Assembly (NCBI GenBank): GCA_963756525.1
Contig: CAVWNR010000001.1
Coordinates: forward strand, 1,178,001 to 1,242,000
DNA from: CAVWNR01 sp963756525
Lineage (GTDB): Bacteria; Actinomycetota; Actinomycetes; Mycobacteriales; Jatrophihabitantaceae
DNA: 64,000 nucleotides
Reading direction: 5' to 3'
Shown: one piece after another, positions 25,597-34,796 of the stretch
Layout: each line of letters begins with the position of its first letter
Position numbering within the stretch: position 1 is the first letter of the stretch
The notes under the pieces: model-generated
The model's input: only the letters and a program-made list of their open reading frames with translations
Database searches by the model: none
What the model was told of the DNA's origin: nothing
Translations under genes and position numbers: made by a program

Positions 25597-26655
25597 ATGG
25601 GCACCGCCAAGACGACCGCCGACCGCCTCGACGTCCCAGTCATCGACGTCAGCGGATTCGGCGAAGCTACGCAGCGCACCGTGGACATCGCGGCGGCCGT
25701 CGACCGCGCCGCGCGCGACGTGGGGTTCATGCAGATCGTGGGCCACGGAATACCCGAGCAGGCCGCGAGCGGTCTAACCGAGGCGATGGACGGCTTTTTC
25801 GCATTGCCGTTCGAGCAGAAGAACGCGCTGCGCCCCCCGGCACCATCGGTCAACCGGGGCTACACCGGGCCGCGTACCGAGCGGCTCAGCTACAGCGTCG
25901 GCGTCGAGTCCCCCGCCGATCTGTTCGAGGCCTACAACGTGGGCGCCCAAGCCGCGGACTTTCCCGGACTCAACCTGGCCGAAGAGCACTACCCGGCCAA
26001 CATGTGGCCGGACCGGCCGGCGAGCTTCGAGCGCAACATCGAGGAATGGATGCGCTCAGCCGGCGCGCTCGCCCGCAGGCTGACCGAGATTTTTGCCGTC
26101 GCCTTGGACCTTCCGGTCGACTACTTCAAAAGCTACACCGACCATTCCATCGACATCCTGCGCATGAATCGTTACTCGCTGCCCGACGGCGACGTGCGTC
26201 TCGAGCCGGGACAACTGGGCATGGGCCCGCACACCGACTACGGGATCGTCACGGTGCTGTGGGCCGACGACGTCCTGCCCGGCCTACAGATCCTCGACTC
26301 CGACGGCCGCTGGCATGACGTCGCGCCCGCGCCGGGTGCGCTGTTGATCAACCTCGGCGACCTACTCGCGCGCTGGACCAACGACCGCTGGCTGTCGACC
26401 ATGCACCGGGTGCTGGCCCCGATCGCCGCCGACGGGACGCCCCTGCTGCGGCGCTCGGCCGCCTACTTCCACGACGGAAATGCCGACGCGCTGATCTGCA
26501 CTCTGCCCGGCTGCATGGACAAGCAAGGCCGGTCCAGCTACGAGCCAATCACCGTCGCCGAGCACATCCGCGCCAAGCTCGCAGGCTCGCGCGAGCTGCA
26601 GGCCAATCGTCGCGCGCCACGCGAAGCATCCCGCCTCGCTGCGGCCGTCAACTAG
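25597..26655 (+). CDS. 2-oxoglutarate/Fe(II)-dependent oxygenase, isopenicillin N synthase-like
   Basis: 352 residues with both DIOX_N (VPVIDVSGFGEATQRTVDIA, GFMQIVGHGIPEQAA) and 2OG-FeII_Oxy domains. The iron triad is His and Asp in GMGPHTDYGIVTVLW and His in RWLSTMHRVLAPIA; the 2-oxoglutarate anchor is Arg in LLRRSAAYFHDGN (RxS). ATG at 25597 has AGGAGG upstream. Preceded by a regulator and an inverted repeat, so probably induced by its substrate. Members oxidise diverse small molecules including nucleobases and amines; the link to the cytosine deaminase 900 bp upstream is suggestive only. Confidence 0.92.
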   Translation: MGTAKTTADRLDVPVIDVSGFGEATQRTVDIAAAVDRAARDVGFMQIVGHGIPEQAASGLTEAMDGFFALPFEQKNALRPPAPSVNRGYTGPRTERLSYSVGVESPADLFEAYNVGAQAADFPGLNLAEEHYPANMWPDRPASFERNIEEWMRSAGALARRLTEIFAVALDLPVDYFKSYTDHSIDILRMNRYSLPDGDVRLEPGQLGMGPHTDYGIVTVLWADDVLPGLQILDSDGRWHDVAPAPGALLINLGDLLARWTNDRWLSTMHRVLAPIAADGTPLLRRSAAYFHDGNADALICTLPGCMDKQGRSSYEPITVAEHIRAKLAGSRELQANRRAPREASRLAAAVN

Positions 26656-26814
26656 CGAGATCAGCGACATCCCGTCGCTGCCGCCCTGGCTGATCAGGCG
26701 CACTGGGCGCCCGACGATCTTCACCGTCCCGTATGCCGCCCCGTCGCGCGCAGCCTCAGCGGTCTCGCACACGATCGCCTTGCTGGATCGCACCCTCGTG
26801 CCGAAAGGCGGGTG

Positions 26815-27324
26815 TTACCGCTGCAGCGTCTGCACCGGGCGGATACGGCTCTCGTAGTGACACAGCTCGGAGTCGGCTCCGACCTTGCGAAAACCTGCGC
26901 GTTCAAGCGTCCGCTGGGACGCAACATTGTCAAGATCGGTGTCAGCGCGGATCGTCGTCACGCCGAGACTGACGGCGACCTGCACTAGGCCTGCCAGTGC
27001 TTCGGTCGCGTAGCCCTGTCCTCGCGCGGAGGGCACCAGGCCATAGCCGATCTCAACGACTCCGCCATCCGGCGGTCCCTTGAAGCCGACGCCCCCGACC
27101 GCCAGACCGTCGGACTGACGCCTGATCTGGTAGTAGCCGAACGGACGCTGATCGCCGTAACGCTCGGTAGCACGCAGAAAGCTGCCAATGGCTGCCAGGT
27201 CCCCCTCGAATGGGTAATCGGCCGCCCAAGCGTCGCCTGACCGAGGTGCACGATCGTGAATGCGGCGTGCCTCCAACTCGTCGATCGCGTGCAAGCTCAA
27301 CCGCGCAGTAGTGCGACAATCCAT
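26815..27324 (-). CDS. GNAT-family N-acetyltransferase (RimJ-like)
   Basis: About 169 residues from ATG 27324; a TTG at 27360 is a possible longer start. The acetyl-CoA binding motif A is GYGLVPSARGQGYATEALAG, with the Q/R-x-x-G-x-G/A signature seen as ARGQGYA. The rest follows the ribosomal-protein acetyltransferase type (RADTDLDNVASQRTLERAGF at the C-terminus). Substrate unknown. A decayed copy with DNA-level similarity lies at 8845-9131. Confidence 0.9.
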   Translation of the reverse strand: MDCRTTARLSLHAIDELEARRIHDRAPRSGDAWAADYPFEGDLAAIGSFLRATERYGDQRPFGYYQIRRQSDGLAVGGVGFKGPPDGGVVEIGYGLVPSARGQGYATEALAGLVQVAVSLGVTTIRADTDLDNVASQRTLERAGFRKVGADSELCHYESRIRPVQTLQR

Positions 27325-27657
27325 GTCGGCACTCAACCAGCACGAGTCGTGTGAGCTCAACAGAGTTACGACGACGGCCGTATCTGCCGCCGAATGCGTC
27401 TCATGCTAGGCCTCAGAGTCGAATAACGGAGACGACCAGCAGCGCGTCTCCGCTGTCAACATCGTCTCCCACCGGCCCGCCGAGCAGCACCGTGCCGCGG
27501 TCGGTGAGCGCGTCGACGGCCAACTCAGAGCATCATCATTCGGGTCAACCCACCTTGACACAGCCAAACAAGCGCAACCCCCGTCGTAATGCTGGGGAAC
27601 CTCCGCGTCGGAATCCGTCCCGCAATGGCCGGGATCGCACTGGTGATGATATCCGTC

Positions 27658-27873
27658 TCATTGACCGTGCGGTCCTGGCTGCCGAGGTGGCGGGCGTCGT
27701 GGGCGGTGGCAGGAGGCTGCCGCGAGGTAGATGAGTGGAATGGCAGGCCAGGCGAACCAACCGAGCAGGCTGTAAGCGTCGAGCCGGTCGGCGTGGAGCA
27801 GTTGCCAGGTGATGCCGGCGGGCATCCAGCCGTAGAGCAGCAGCAGGCCGGCTCGTCGCAACCGCGCGGGCAT
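27658..27873 (-). CDS. Small membrane protein, unknown
   Basis: 71 residues from ATG 27873. Two hydrophobic segments (RRAGLLLLYGWMPAGITWQL and SLLGWFAWPAIPLIYLAAAS) are separated by a short charged loop and followed by a Pro/Arg tail. No strong ribosome binding site and no family match, so the call rests mainly on the membrane-protein composition. It lies 40 bp behind the MFS gene on the same strand. Confidence 0.4.
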   Translation of the reverse strand: MPARLRRAGLLLLYGWMPAGITWQLLHADRLDAYSLLGWFAWPAIPLIYLAAASCHRPRRPPPRQPGPHGQ

Positions 27874-27913
27874 CAGATTCGACCGCCGAATACGCCTGCA
27901 GCGTGGGTGCCGG

Positions 27914-29476
27914 TCAGCTAGGGCTGCGGAGCAAACCGGCGCCGCTGTCTCGGCGCACGCCAGAGCCGAGCCCACCGGTGAGTCGGCTGGCGCCGCCGGA
28001 GGCCATCGCGGTCTGGGTTGCCGACAACGGCCGTGCCACCGACTCCAGAGACTGCCGTTCGGCGTTGACGCCGTAGACGAAGGCGGTGACGCCGCCGAGG
28101 AACATCAGCACGGACCCGATCGTGTATCCCCAGAAGAGCGGCGTGCGGTCGGGCACCGGGCCGGAGCCGGCGGCGCCGACGAGCTTGCCGAACAGGAACG
28201 GCGCTATAACCCCGCCGAAAAACTGGGACACCGCGAAGAACAGCGAGATGGCCTTGGCGCGGATCTCGAGTGGAAAGATCTCACTAACGGTCAGGTACGC
28301 CGACGAGGCGGCGGCGGAGGCGATGAAGAAGATGACGCACCACAGCACGGTCTGGGTGGTGGCGTTCAGTGCACCGTTCTTGAACAACAGGCCGGTAATG
28401 AACAGCAGGATCGCAGACGAGCAGTACGTGGTGCCGATCATGACCCGGCGCCCGACGGTGTCGAACAGCTTGCCCAGCAGTACCGGGCCGAGGAGATTGC
28501 CGACCGCGAACGGGAAGATGAAGTAGCCGACCGCACCGCCGCTGATGCCGTAGAACTTGCCGAGGATCAGTGCAAAGGTGAAGAAGATGGCGTTGTAGAG
28601 GAACGACTGCGTCACCATGAGCATGAAGCCGAGGAACGCCCGGCTCGGGTACTTTCCCGCGATCACCCGGACCAATTCGCCGTAGCCCGGCTCGGAGCGC
28701 GGTTCGATGACCAGCGCGCGCGCCGGGTCGACGGGCTCTAGCCGGGTCCCGCGCGCTTGGATGTCGTGCTCGATGCCGTCCACGACCTGCTCGGCCTCCT
28801 GCGGGTGGCCGTGTGTTAGCAGCCACCGTGGGCTTTCCGGGATGTGGCGGCGCAGTCCCCAGACGGCCACGCCGATGGCCGGGCCGACGAGGAGCCCCAG
28901 CCGCCAGCCGAAGTTGAGCGCGAAGATGTGCGGGTTAAGGAACGCGATGTTCGCCGCGGCGCCGATCATGGCGCCGAGCCAGTACGTGCCGTTGATCGTC
29001 AGGTCGACCCGGCCGCGATAGTCGGCCGGAATGAGCTCGTCGATCGCCGAGTTGATCGCCGCGTACTCCCCTCCGATGCCCAGGCCGGCAACGAATCGCG
29101 TGGCGATGAAGAACGCGAGGTTGAAGGAGAACGCGGTGAGCAGGTTGCCCAACAGGTAGATGCCGAGGGTGATGATGAACAGTTTCCGCCGGCCCAGCTT
29201 GTCCGCCAGCCGGCCGAAGTACAGCGCACCAACCACCTCACCGAGCAGGTAAATCGAGGCCGCCCCCCCGACCTGCCCGGCCGTGAAATGCAGCGTCCCC
29301 CTTTCCGTAAGACGCTCACCGATCGCCCCCGCCACTGTGATTTCGATGCCGTCCAGCACCCAGGTGATGCCCAGGGCTATGACGACCCGCCAGTGGAAGC
29401 GCGACCATGGCAACCGGTCCAGTCGCGCCGGGACCAGACTTTCGATGGGTTGGGAAACCGCACTTGACGCTGTCAT
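27914..29476 (-). CDS. MFS transporter (sugar/organic acid type)
   Basis: 520 residues, 12 predicted membrane helices between residues 30 and 480. MFS motif A appears as YFGRLADKLGRRKLFIITLG after helix 2 and again as GKLFDTVGRRVMIGTTYC after helix 8. Helix 4 region FVAGLGIGGEYAAINSAIDE and the central loop start with GLRRHIPESPRWLLTHGHPQ are typical of the metabolite:H+ symporter branch with the PESPRWL motif. ATG 29476 follows AGGAGAG. Substrate unknown. No regulator adjacent. Confidence 0.93.
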   Translation of the reverse strand: MTASSAVSQPIESLVPARLDRLPWSRFHWRVVIALGITWVLDGIEITVAGAIGERLTERGTLHFTAGQVGGAASIYLLGEVVGALYFGRLADKLGRRKLFIITLGIYLLGNLLTAFSFNLAFFIATRFVAGLGIGGEYAAINSAIDELIPADYRGRVDLTINGTYWLGAMIGAAANIAFLNPHIFALNFGWRLGLLVGPAIGVAVWGLRRHIPESPRWLLTHGHPQEAEQVVDGIEHDIQARGTRLEPVDPARALVIEPRSEPGYGELVRVIAGKYPSRAFLGFMLMVTQSFLYNAIFFTFALILGKFYGISGGAVGYFIFPFAVGNLLGPVLLGKLFDTVGRRVMIGTTYCSSAILLFITGLLFKNGALNATTQTVLWCVIFFIASAAASSAYLTVSEIFPLEIRAKAISLFFAVSQFFGGVIAPFLFGKLVGAAGSGPVPDRTPLFWGYTIGSVLMFLGGVTAFVYGVNAERQSLESVARPLSATQTAMASGGASRLTGGLGSGVRRDSGAGLLRSPS

Positions 29477-29672
29477 AGATCTCTCCTAGATGGCCGACTA
29501 GTCCTGTCCGGGACGGTCGTCAGGTAGATGTCGTCCCTTGCTGGCTGAACCGGGGATCGGCGTGTGCCGGTCCTCGGGGGTTACTGCTGCAGCGGTGTTT
29601 TGATGTCTCGCGCGGCCGACGTGGCCTGCTCGGTGGTGTCGTGGGCGGCGCCTCACCTGGGGCGCGGCGCGG

Positions 29673-30323
29673 TCATCCCACGCCCCCGGCCGCGGCGTCG
29701 CCGAAGATGACGGCTGGACCGCTGCCGTACTCGACGCCGGAGGAGCCCCGCAGAGGTTGCGTGCTATCGCCGCCGACTCCCCCGCCGGGCGCGCCACCGT
29801 AGCTGCCGCCTGTCCCGCTAGCGGCGTCTGCGCCGACCGCGGGCGTGGCCGGCGGGAGCGCGGCGGCGCCGGTGTCGTCGCTGTGCGCGGCGACCACGCC
29901 ACGGGTCAGCCGGCCCGCGACCAGGCCACCGGCCAGCGCGCCGAACACGAAGGCGCCCGGGCGGCGGCGGGCGAAGCGCCGAAGGTCCTCGAGCAGGTCC
30001 TCCGGCCGACGGCCGTTTAGCCAGTCCGCGACCGCGTGCGCGCGGTCGCCCGCCTGGCCCACCAGGTCGTTGGCGAGACCGTCGTGCTGGCTGCCGTTGG
30101 CCATCGAGCGCAGCTCATCGCCCCACGACCGCAGACGCGTTACCGCGTTGCGCTGCTGGTCACCAACCTGCCCGCGCAGCTGATCGCGCGCCTCGCCGAG
30201 CAGGTTACGGGCCTGGCGTTGCGCCTCGGTCGCAACCTGGTTGGCGTGCTCGGCCGCGGTCTGCGCGACGTCGGTGGCGGCCTGCTTGCCGACCTGCGCC
30301 GAGTCGGTCGCCTTGTCTGTCAC
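29673..30323 (-). CDS. Helical membrane-associated protein with Gly-rich tail
   Basis: About 216 residues from GTG 30323. The N-terminal 90 residues are Ala/Gln/Arg-rich and coiled-coil-like (AAEHANQVATEAQRQARNLL, GEARDQLRGQVGDQQRNAVT). They are followed by ADWLNGRRPEDLLEDLRRFA, one membrane helix (GAFVFGALAGGLVAGRLTR) and a Gly/Ser-rich C-terminal third. This architecture is common in actinobacteria, but the function is unknown. The N-terminus is uncertain: a strong ribosome binding site serves an ATG at 30400 in another frame (see 30320-30400). Confidence 0.7.
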   Translation of the reverse strand: MTDKATDSAQVGKQAATDVAQTAAEHANQVATEAQRQARNLLGEARDQLRGQVGDQQRNAVTRLRSWGDELRSMANGSQHDGLANDLVGQAGDRAHAVADWLNGRRPEDLLEDLRRFARRRPGAFVFGALAGGLVAGRLTRGVVAAHSDDTGAAALPPATPAVGADAASGTGGSYGGAPGGGVGGDSTQPLRGSSGVEYGSGPAVIFGDAAAGGVG

Positions 30324-30400
30324 CGACCCGTCCTCGTTCGCGTCGGCCGGTCCTGCGCCGGTGGGGACCCGTAGCCGGCGTAGCTGCGTTGTTCGCTCAT
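30320..30400 (-). CDS. 26-codon leader ORF or frameshifted N-terminus of the downstream gene
   Basis: ATG at 30400 has an ideal GGAGG 5-6 bases upstream and begins MSEQRSYAGYGSPPA. It ends at TGA 30322-30320, overlapping the GTG start of the helical membrane protein (GTGA). In that gene's own frame the bases just before the GTG also read as plausible acidic protein (GPADANEDGSV). So either the peptide is a coupled leader, or a one-base frameshift has split the first 26 codons from the gene. Confidence 0.5.
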   Translation of the reverse strand: MSEQRSYAGYGSPPAQDRPTRTRTGR

Positions 30401-30709
30401 CGATACCTCCGTCTGGTGGGGTGAGCGTTCCCTCGTCACCTATCGGCGGCGGGTCGTGCCGCTACCGCCCTCGTCGCCCTCGACCTCGATGTGCTCCTCG
30501 CGCGCGTGACTCGTCCACCGTCTGCTAGTCGGTGACGACAGCGGCCGGCCGAGGCACAGTGCTAGTCGGAGACTTGCCGAGGCCGCCGTCTCGCTGATCA
30601 GTCCTCGACGTGTACACCTCCCCCCGCCCCCGGCATGGGCTGGCCCGGTACGGTGTTCGCCGTCACGGAGCCCACTCGGTGAGCTGCTGCCCGCCGTTGG
30701 CTTACGGTG

Positions 30710-31564
30710 TCAGGCTTGGTCGGGAGGACTCTTACCCGCGGGAGCGACGAATATCTCAACCCGGTCCAACATTGCTTGCAAGGCGGTCTCGAACTCCGCC
30801 TCCCACAGGTCCTGCGCCAGCCCACCCGCCAGCCGGTGCACGGTGGGGAAGGTCTCCGGGTCGACGTCGCCGGCCGGATCGAGCAGGTCGCGCGGTGTGT
30901 CCGCATCCTCGATCGCTTCACGGTCCGCGGGCGTGCGGGTGGGGCTGAGCCCACCCGGCACCGGGTTGCTGGCCTCGGCCGCGTCACTGTCCGGTTGCAC
31001 CGACCCGGTCATGAACGACCCGTCCCCGGGCTTCGGGTCGCGCAACGTCATCGCGCTGGTCTCCAGCAGCAGGTATCCGAGCAGGAAACTGTTGAACGCG
31101 CGGTAGATGAACAGCACCTGCTCGTCCGTGAAGCCCTCCGCGGCCAAGCTGCTGAGCATCGCTTCCACCCACCGCACCGACCGCAGCGGTGGATTGATCC
31201 ACGGCGCGCTCGGCGGGCGGGTGGCCACCAGGGGAAACGCGTGCGGGTGCCGGCGCGCGTACCGCCGCACGCCATGCGCCATCGCCTGCAGATACGCCCG
31301 CCAGCCCTCCGCTGGTCGGCCCTGCATCCGGGGATCGTCGCCAAGCTCGTTGACGATCCGGGCCACCACCGCGTCGAACAGTTCGTCCCGGCCGTCGACA
31401 TGCTTGTACAGCGACATCGCCCGGACCCCGAGACGGGTGGCCACCGTGCGCATCGACGCTGCGCCGATGCCCTGCTCATCGATCAACGCCAGCGTCGTGT
31501 CCACGATGCGATCGACGGACAAGCCCGCGCCGCGTCTCACCCTGGGCGTTTCGCCGGCCGCCAT
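30710..31564 (-). CDS. TetR/AcrR-family regulator
   Basis: About 284 residues from ATG 31564 (GAGGGG upstream); GTG at 31573 is also possible. The N-terminal HTH reads LSVDRIVDTTLALIDEQGIG, AASMRTVATRLGVRAMSLYK, HVDGRDELFDAVV. The C-terminal domain (AFNSFLLGYLLLETSAMTLR, and TVHRLAGGLAQDLWEAEFET) is the TetR_C type found with antibiotic or lipid-responsive regulators. A disordered Pro/Asp-rich insertion occupies about residues 195-235. No obvious target gene is adjacent on its strand. Confidence 0.9.
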   Translation of the reverse strand: MAAGETPRVRRGAGLSVDRIVDTTLALIDEQGIGAASMRTVATRLGVRAMSLYKHVDGRDELFDAVVARIVNELGDDPRMQGRPAEGWRAYLQAMAHGVRRYARRHPHAFPLVATRPPSAPWINPPLRSVRWVEAMLSSLAAEGFTDEQVLFIYRAFNSFLLGYLLLETSAMTLRDPKPGDGSFMTGSVQPDSDAAEASNPVPGGLSPTRTPADREAIEDADTPRDLLDPAGDVDPETFPTVHRLAGGLAQDLWEAEFETALQAMLDRVEIFVAPAGKSPPDQA

Positions 31565-31573
31565 CCGGCCCAC

Positions 31574-32061
31574 CCCTCAATCTGTTCCGACTCGTACCCC
31601 GCGTGGGACCGCTCGTGACTGGCCGCGGGACGGCCGGCGACGATGTGCCGCCGTCGCGGACTGTCGATCTGCCGACCCGTCCGCGGCCGCCCGGCACCGT
31701 GGCAGGTGTACCCCGCGCGGACAGTGCCCACGCGCCTCAGCTACGGGCCTGCCGCACGCGGCCGCTCGTGCTTACCGCGGCGGCCGGCCGGTCAGGCGCA
31801 CACCAGCGGCGGGCGGGCCGCCGATCCCGGTATCGCTCGGCAGCTGAGCGAGTTCGCGCGCAACGTGCAAGCCGACCCCGACCCGGCCACAGTTGCTCCG
31901 CAAGCCATCTGCGAGAAGACGAAGCCCAACGGGGCTGCCGCCACCGTGAGCGGTGGCCCATTCCCGCACCTGCAGCGGCCACCTTCGGCTACTCCGCCCT
32001 CAGGCCACCATCCGCTCTACGTCACGATCTACCGCTGCGTACCCTTCCGATCACGCTCGGC
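31574..32061. other. Intergenic region between TetR gene and subtilase-like gene
   Basis: About 490 bp between divergent genes. Open frames here are unsupported by any domain or ribosome binding site. It should carry the promoters for both neighbours and ends in a strong perfect hairpin (32062-32097). Confidence 0.4.
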
Positions 32062-32097
32062 GAGGAGTAGAACCGGCTTTGGCCGGTTCTACTCCTC
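32062..32097. terminator. Perfect 16-bp hairpin in the leader of the subtilase-like gene
   Basis: GAGGAGTAGAACCGGC at 32062-32077 and its exact complement at 32082-32097 enclose a TTTG loop, followed by TTT. It has the form of an intrinsic terminator but lies 24 bp upstream of the ATG of the secreted protease-like gene, with no plus-strand gene before it. It may be an attenuator, a bidirectional terminator for an unannotated small RNA, or an mRNA-stabilising stem. Confidence 0.7.
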
Positions 32098-32120
32098 TTT
32101 CTGCCTGATCGGAGGCGGTC

Positions 32121-34796
32121 ATGGGCCCGGGTCGTCTGACGAGGATTGGTGCGGCGCTGACAGCCGGTTTTGGCATGTCGGTGGTCGGGGTGGCCTCGCT
32201 GCCTTCGGCCGCGGCAAGCCCCGGCGGTGCGGCCCCGGTTGCGCCGGTCGCCGGTGCGGCGGCATCCGGCGGTTCGGTGATCGTGGTGCTGAAGGACCAG
32301 CACGCCAACCTGAACCTGCGCAGCGAGGCGGCCCGACGGGCCGCGGCCGCCGAGGCCGACCAGGCCCCGATCGTTTCGAGTATCCAGGCGAGCGGCGGCA
32401 CCGGGGTCACCCGGCTGGTGGCACCGAACGCGGTCACGGCCCGGGTCTCGGCCGGCGAGGTGGCCCGGCTGCGCCACGACCCGGCGGTGGCACAGATCCT
32501 GCCCGACTCGCTGGTTCAGATGCAGCCCCCCGGCGGAGCAGCGCTACCGCTTGCCGGGAGAGCGGTCGCCGGCAAGGCGGCCCCGGCCCAGCCCACCACG
32601 TGTCCGTTCAATCCCGCCGGGCCGGCCAAGCCGCTGCAGGAGCCGGAGGCGGACATGGAGATCCACGCCTCCAACGGCAATCCGAACGCCCCGGACGAGG
32701 CCAATGCGATCGCCACCGGCAAGGGCGTGATCGTGGCCAACGACGGAGTGAACAAGCTTGCCGGGAACCCGAACTTCACCCGTCCGGACGGGACCCACGT
32801 GGTGATCGACGCCCCGGACTACACCGCCGATGCCAGCAACGACGAGGACTACGGTGATGCCTCGTCGATCGCCGCCCAGGGCACGGTCATCTACCAGTAC
32901 TCCAAGGCGCTGCCGTACTCGTCGGTGCCACCCGGCTGCAGCTTCTACATCGAAGGTGACGCCCCGGGCGCCTCGCTGGTCGACCTCACCGAGGTGGACA
33001 CCCCGATCCTGCCGATGTCGCAGGTGTTGGCCGGCATCGACAACGCGGTGGCCACGGTGCACGCCGACGTGATCTCCGAGTCGTTCGGCGCCAGCTCGCT
33101 GCCGGGAAGCTCGTTCGGGCAGCTGCTGACCCAGGCCGACGACGCGGCGGTCAACGCCGGCGTGACCGTCGTCGAATCCTCCGGGGACAGCGGTGCCTCC
33201 GGCACGGTCATCACCGCCGCCGACGACCCCGCGGTGCTCGCCGCCGGGGCGGTGGACAACTTCCGCCTGGTGGCGATGAATGACGGCTACCCCAGCTACG
33301 CGAGCAACCAGATCGCGGCCCTTTCCTCGGGTGGCACCGCCCCGACCGGCAAGGTGGTGAACCTGGTGGCCCCCGGCTGGTACGGCGGTGAGGCCGCCTG
33401 CGGCAGCACACCCGGTGCGATCGCCGGCGGCTGCCTGCCCTCCTACCCGACCGAGGCGATGCGGGGGACCAGCGAGGCGGCACCGCTCATCGCCGGGGCG
33501 GCCGCCGACGTGATCCAGGCCTACCGGGACACCCACCACGGCGCCAGCCCGACCCCGGAAGTGGTCAAGGACATCCTCACCAGCACCGCCACGGACCTGG
33601 ACTCCCCGGCCGACCAGCAAGGCGACGGCCTGCTCAACGTCTACGCGGCGGTGAAGGCGGCGCAGCAGATGCCCGCATCCACCGACCTGCAAGGCCCCGG
33701 CGACGCCCCCGGCCTGGTCGTGTCGCCGCTTCAGCTGGATCTGACCGGCGCGGGCGGCTCGGTGAGCGACCAGTCGGTGAGCGTGTACAACAGCAGCGAT
33801 ACCGCCACCACCGTCTCCGGGGCCTACCGGTGGCTGGGCCCCGAGCACCAGATCGGCAGGGTTGTGACCGAGCAGATCACCGCCCCGCCACCGGGCACGC
33901 CGATCCCTCCCGAAGGCGCCACCGCCGCCGAACCGATCAGCTTCACGGTCCCGCCGGGCCTCGACGTGCTGAACGCGGACATGATCTGGCCCGACCCGAC
34001 CAACGCCAACATCCTGCAGGTCCAGCTCTTCAACCCCGACGGCGCGCTCACCCAGGAGTCCTACGACGACCCCGGCGGCGGCCACACCAATAACGTCCCC
34101 ACCCACGACGTCCCGAACATCCAGCACGTGATCGTCTCCGACCCGATGCCCGGAACCTGGACCGCGAAGATCCTCTGGTCCGGCCTGGACGTGGACCCGG
34201 CGCAGGGACCCGAAACGCCCGGCACCTACCGCGGCCCCATGCAGTTCCGCGTCTCGGGTCAGAACTACCAAAGCTCCCGAGCCTTCTACCCGGTGCTTAT
34301 CCCGCAACACTCCAGCGCTTCAATCCCGCTTCGGATCACCATGCCCCGCACCCCAGGTGACCATCCCGAGTCTCTCCAGCTCTCAGCCGGCGACGGCGCG
34401 GCGACCTCCCTCCCGGTGGCCCGGCGAACCCTGATTCCCTCCCACGGCGGGCGGTTCAACACCCTGATCACCAGCAGCGTGGGACGTTCGGTCGGCCAGA
34501 TCAGCACCTACGAGATCAACGTTCCGACCGGCCGCAGATACATCAACGTCACATTCCACACCGCGGACGCCAGCCCGGACAACCGGTTCACCTTCTACCT
34601 GGTCAACCCGAGCGGCGCCGTGGTGGCCACCGACAGCACACCCAAGACCATCAACGGCACGTCCGTCGCCACCGCCAGCCTCTACACAATCCGTCCGGTG
34701 CCCGGGATTTGGCAGATCGACGTCGTGCTCGCGCTCACCACCAGCGGGAAAGAATTCCGCCAAACCGTCTACGGCAACCTCACCGACCCACGCTAG
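32121..34796 (+). CDS. Large secreted S8/S53-like serine peptidase homologue
   Basis: 891 residues. The signal peptide (about residues 1-33) ends near SAAASPGG. An inhibitor-I9-like propeptide follows (SVIVVLKDQHANLN to VAQILPDSLVQM). The subtilase core spans about 190-515, with the nucleophile Ser451 in MRGTSEAAPLIAGAAAD and an oxyanion region VVESSGDSGASG (Asp instead of the S8 Asn, as in sedolisins). The catalytic His motif GHGT is replaced by AAQGT, and the first Asp region reads VANDGVN. The C-terminal 370 residues are beta-rich, including a pre-peptidase-like region. ATG has GGAGG at 32111. It may be a non-classical or inactive protease. Confidence 0.85.
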   Translation: MGPGRLTRIGAALTAGFGMSVVGVASLPSAAASPGGAAPVAPVAGAAASGGSVIVVLKDQHANLNLRSEAARRAAAAEADQAPIVSSIQASGGTGVTRLVAPNAVTARVSAGEVARLRHDPAVAQILPDSLVQMQPPGGAALPLAGRAVAGKAAPAQPTTCPFNPAGPAKPLQEPEADMEIHASNGNPNAPDEANAIATGKGVIVANDGVNKLAGNPNFTRPDGTHVVIDAPDYTADASNDEDYGDASSIAAQGTVIYQYSKALPYSSVPPGCSFYIEGDAPGASLVDLTEVDTPILPMSQVLAGIDNAVATVHADVISESFGASSLPGSSFGQLLTQADDAAVNAGVTVVESSGDSGASGTVITAADDPAVLAAGAVDNFRLVAMNDGYPSYASNQIAALSSGGTAPTGKVVNLVAPGWYGGEAACGSTPGAIAGGCLPSYPTEAMRGTSEAAPLIAGAAADVIQAYRDTHHGASPTPEVVKDILTSTATDLDSPADQQGDGLLNVYAAVKAAQQMPASTDLQGPGDAPGLVVSPLQLDLTGAGGSVSDQSVSVYNSSDTATTVSGAYRWLGPEHQIGRVVTEQITAPPPGTPIPPEGATAAEPISFTVPPGLDVLNADMIWPDPTNANILQVQLFNPDGALTQESYDDPGGGHTNNVPTHDVPNIQHVIVSDPMPGTWTAKILWSGLDVDPAQGPETPGTYRGPMQFRVSGQNYQSSRAFYPVLIPQHSSASIPLRITMPRTPGDHPESLQLSAGDGAATSLPVARRTLIPSHGGRFNTLITSSVGRSVGQISTYEINVPTGRRYINVTFHTADASPDNRFTFYLVNPSGAVVATDSTPKTINGTSVATASLYTIRPVPGIWQIDVVLALTTSGKEFRQTVYGNLTDPR

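Noticed and set aside
32544..34310. 588-codon minus-strand frame
   Set aside because: Shadow of the secreted subtilase-like gene.
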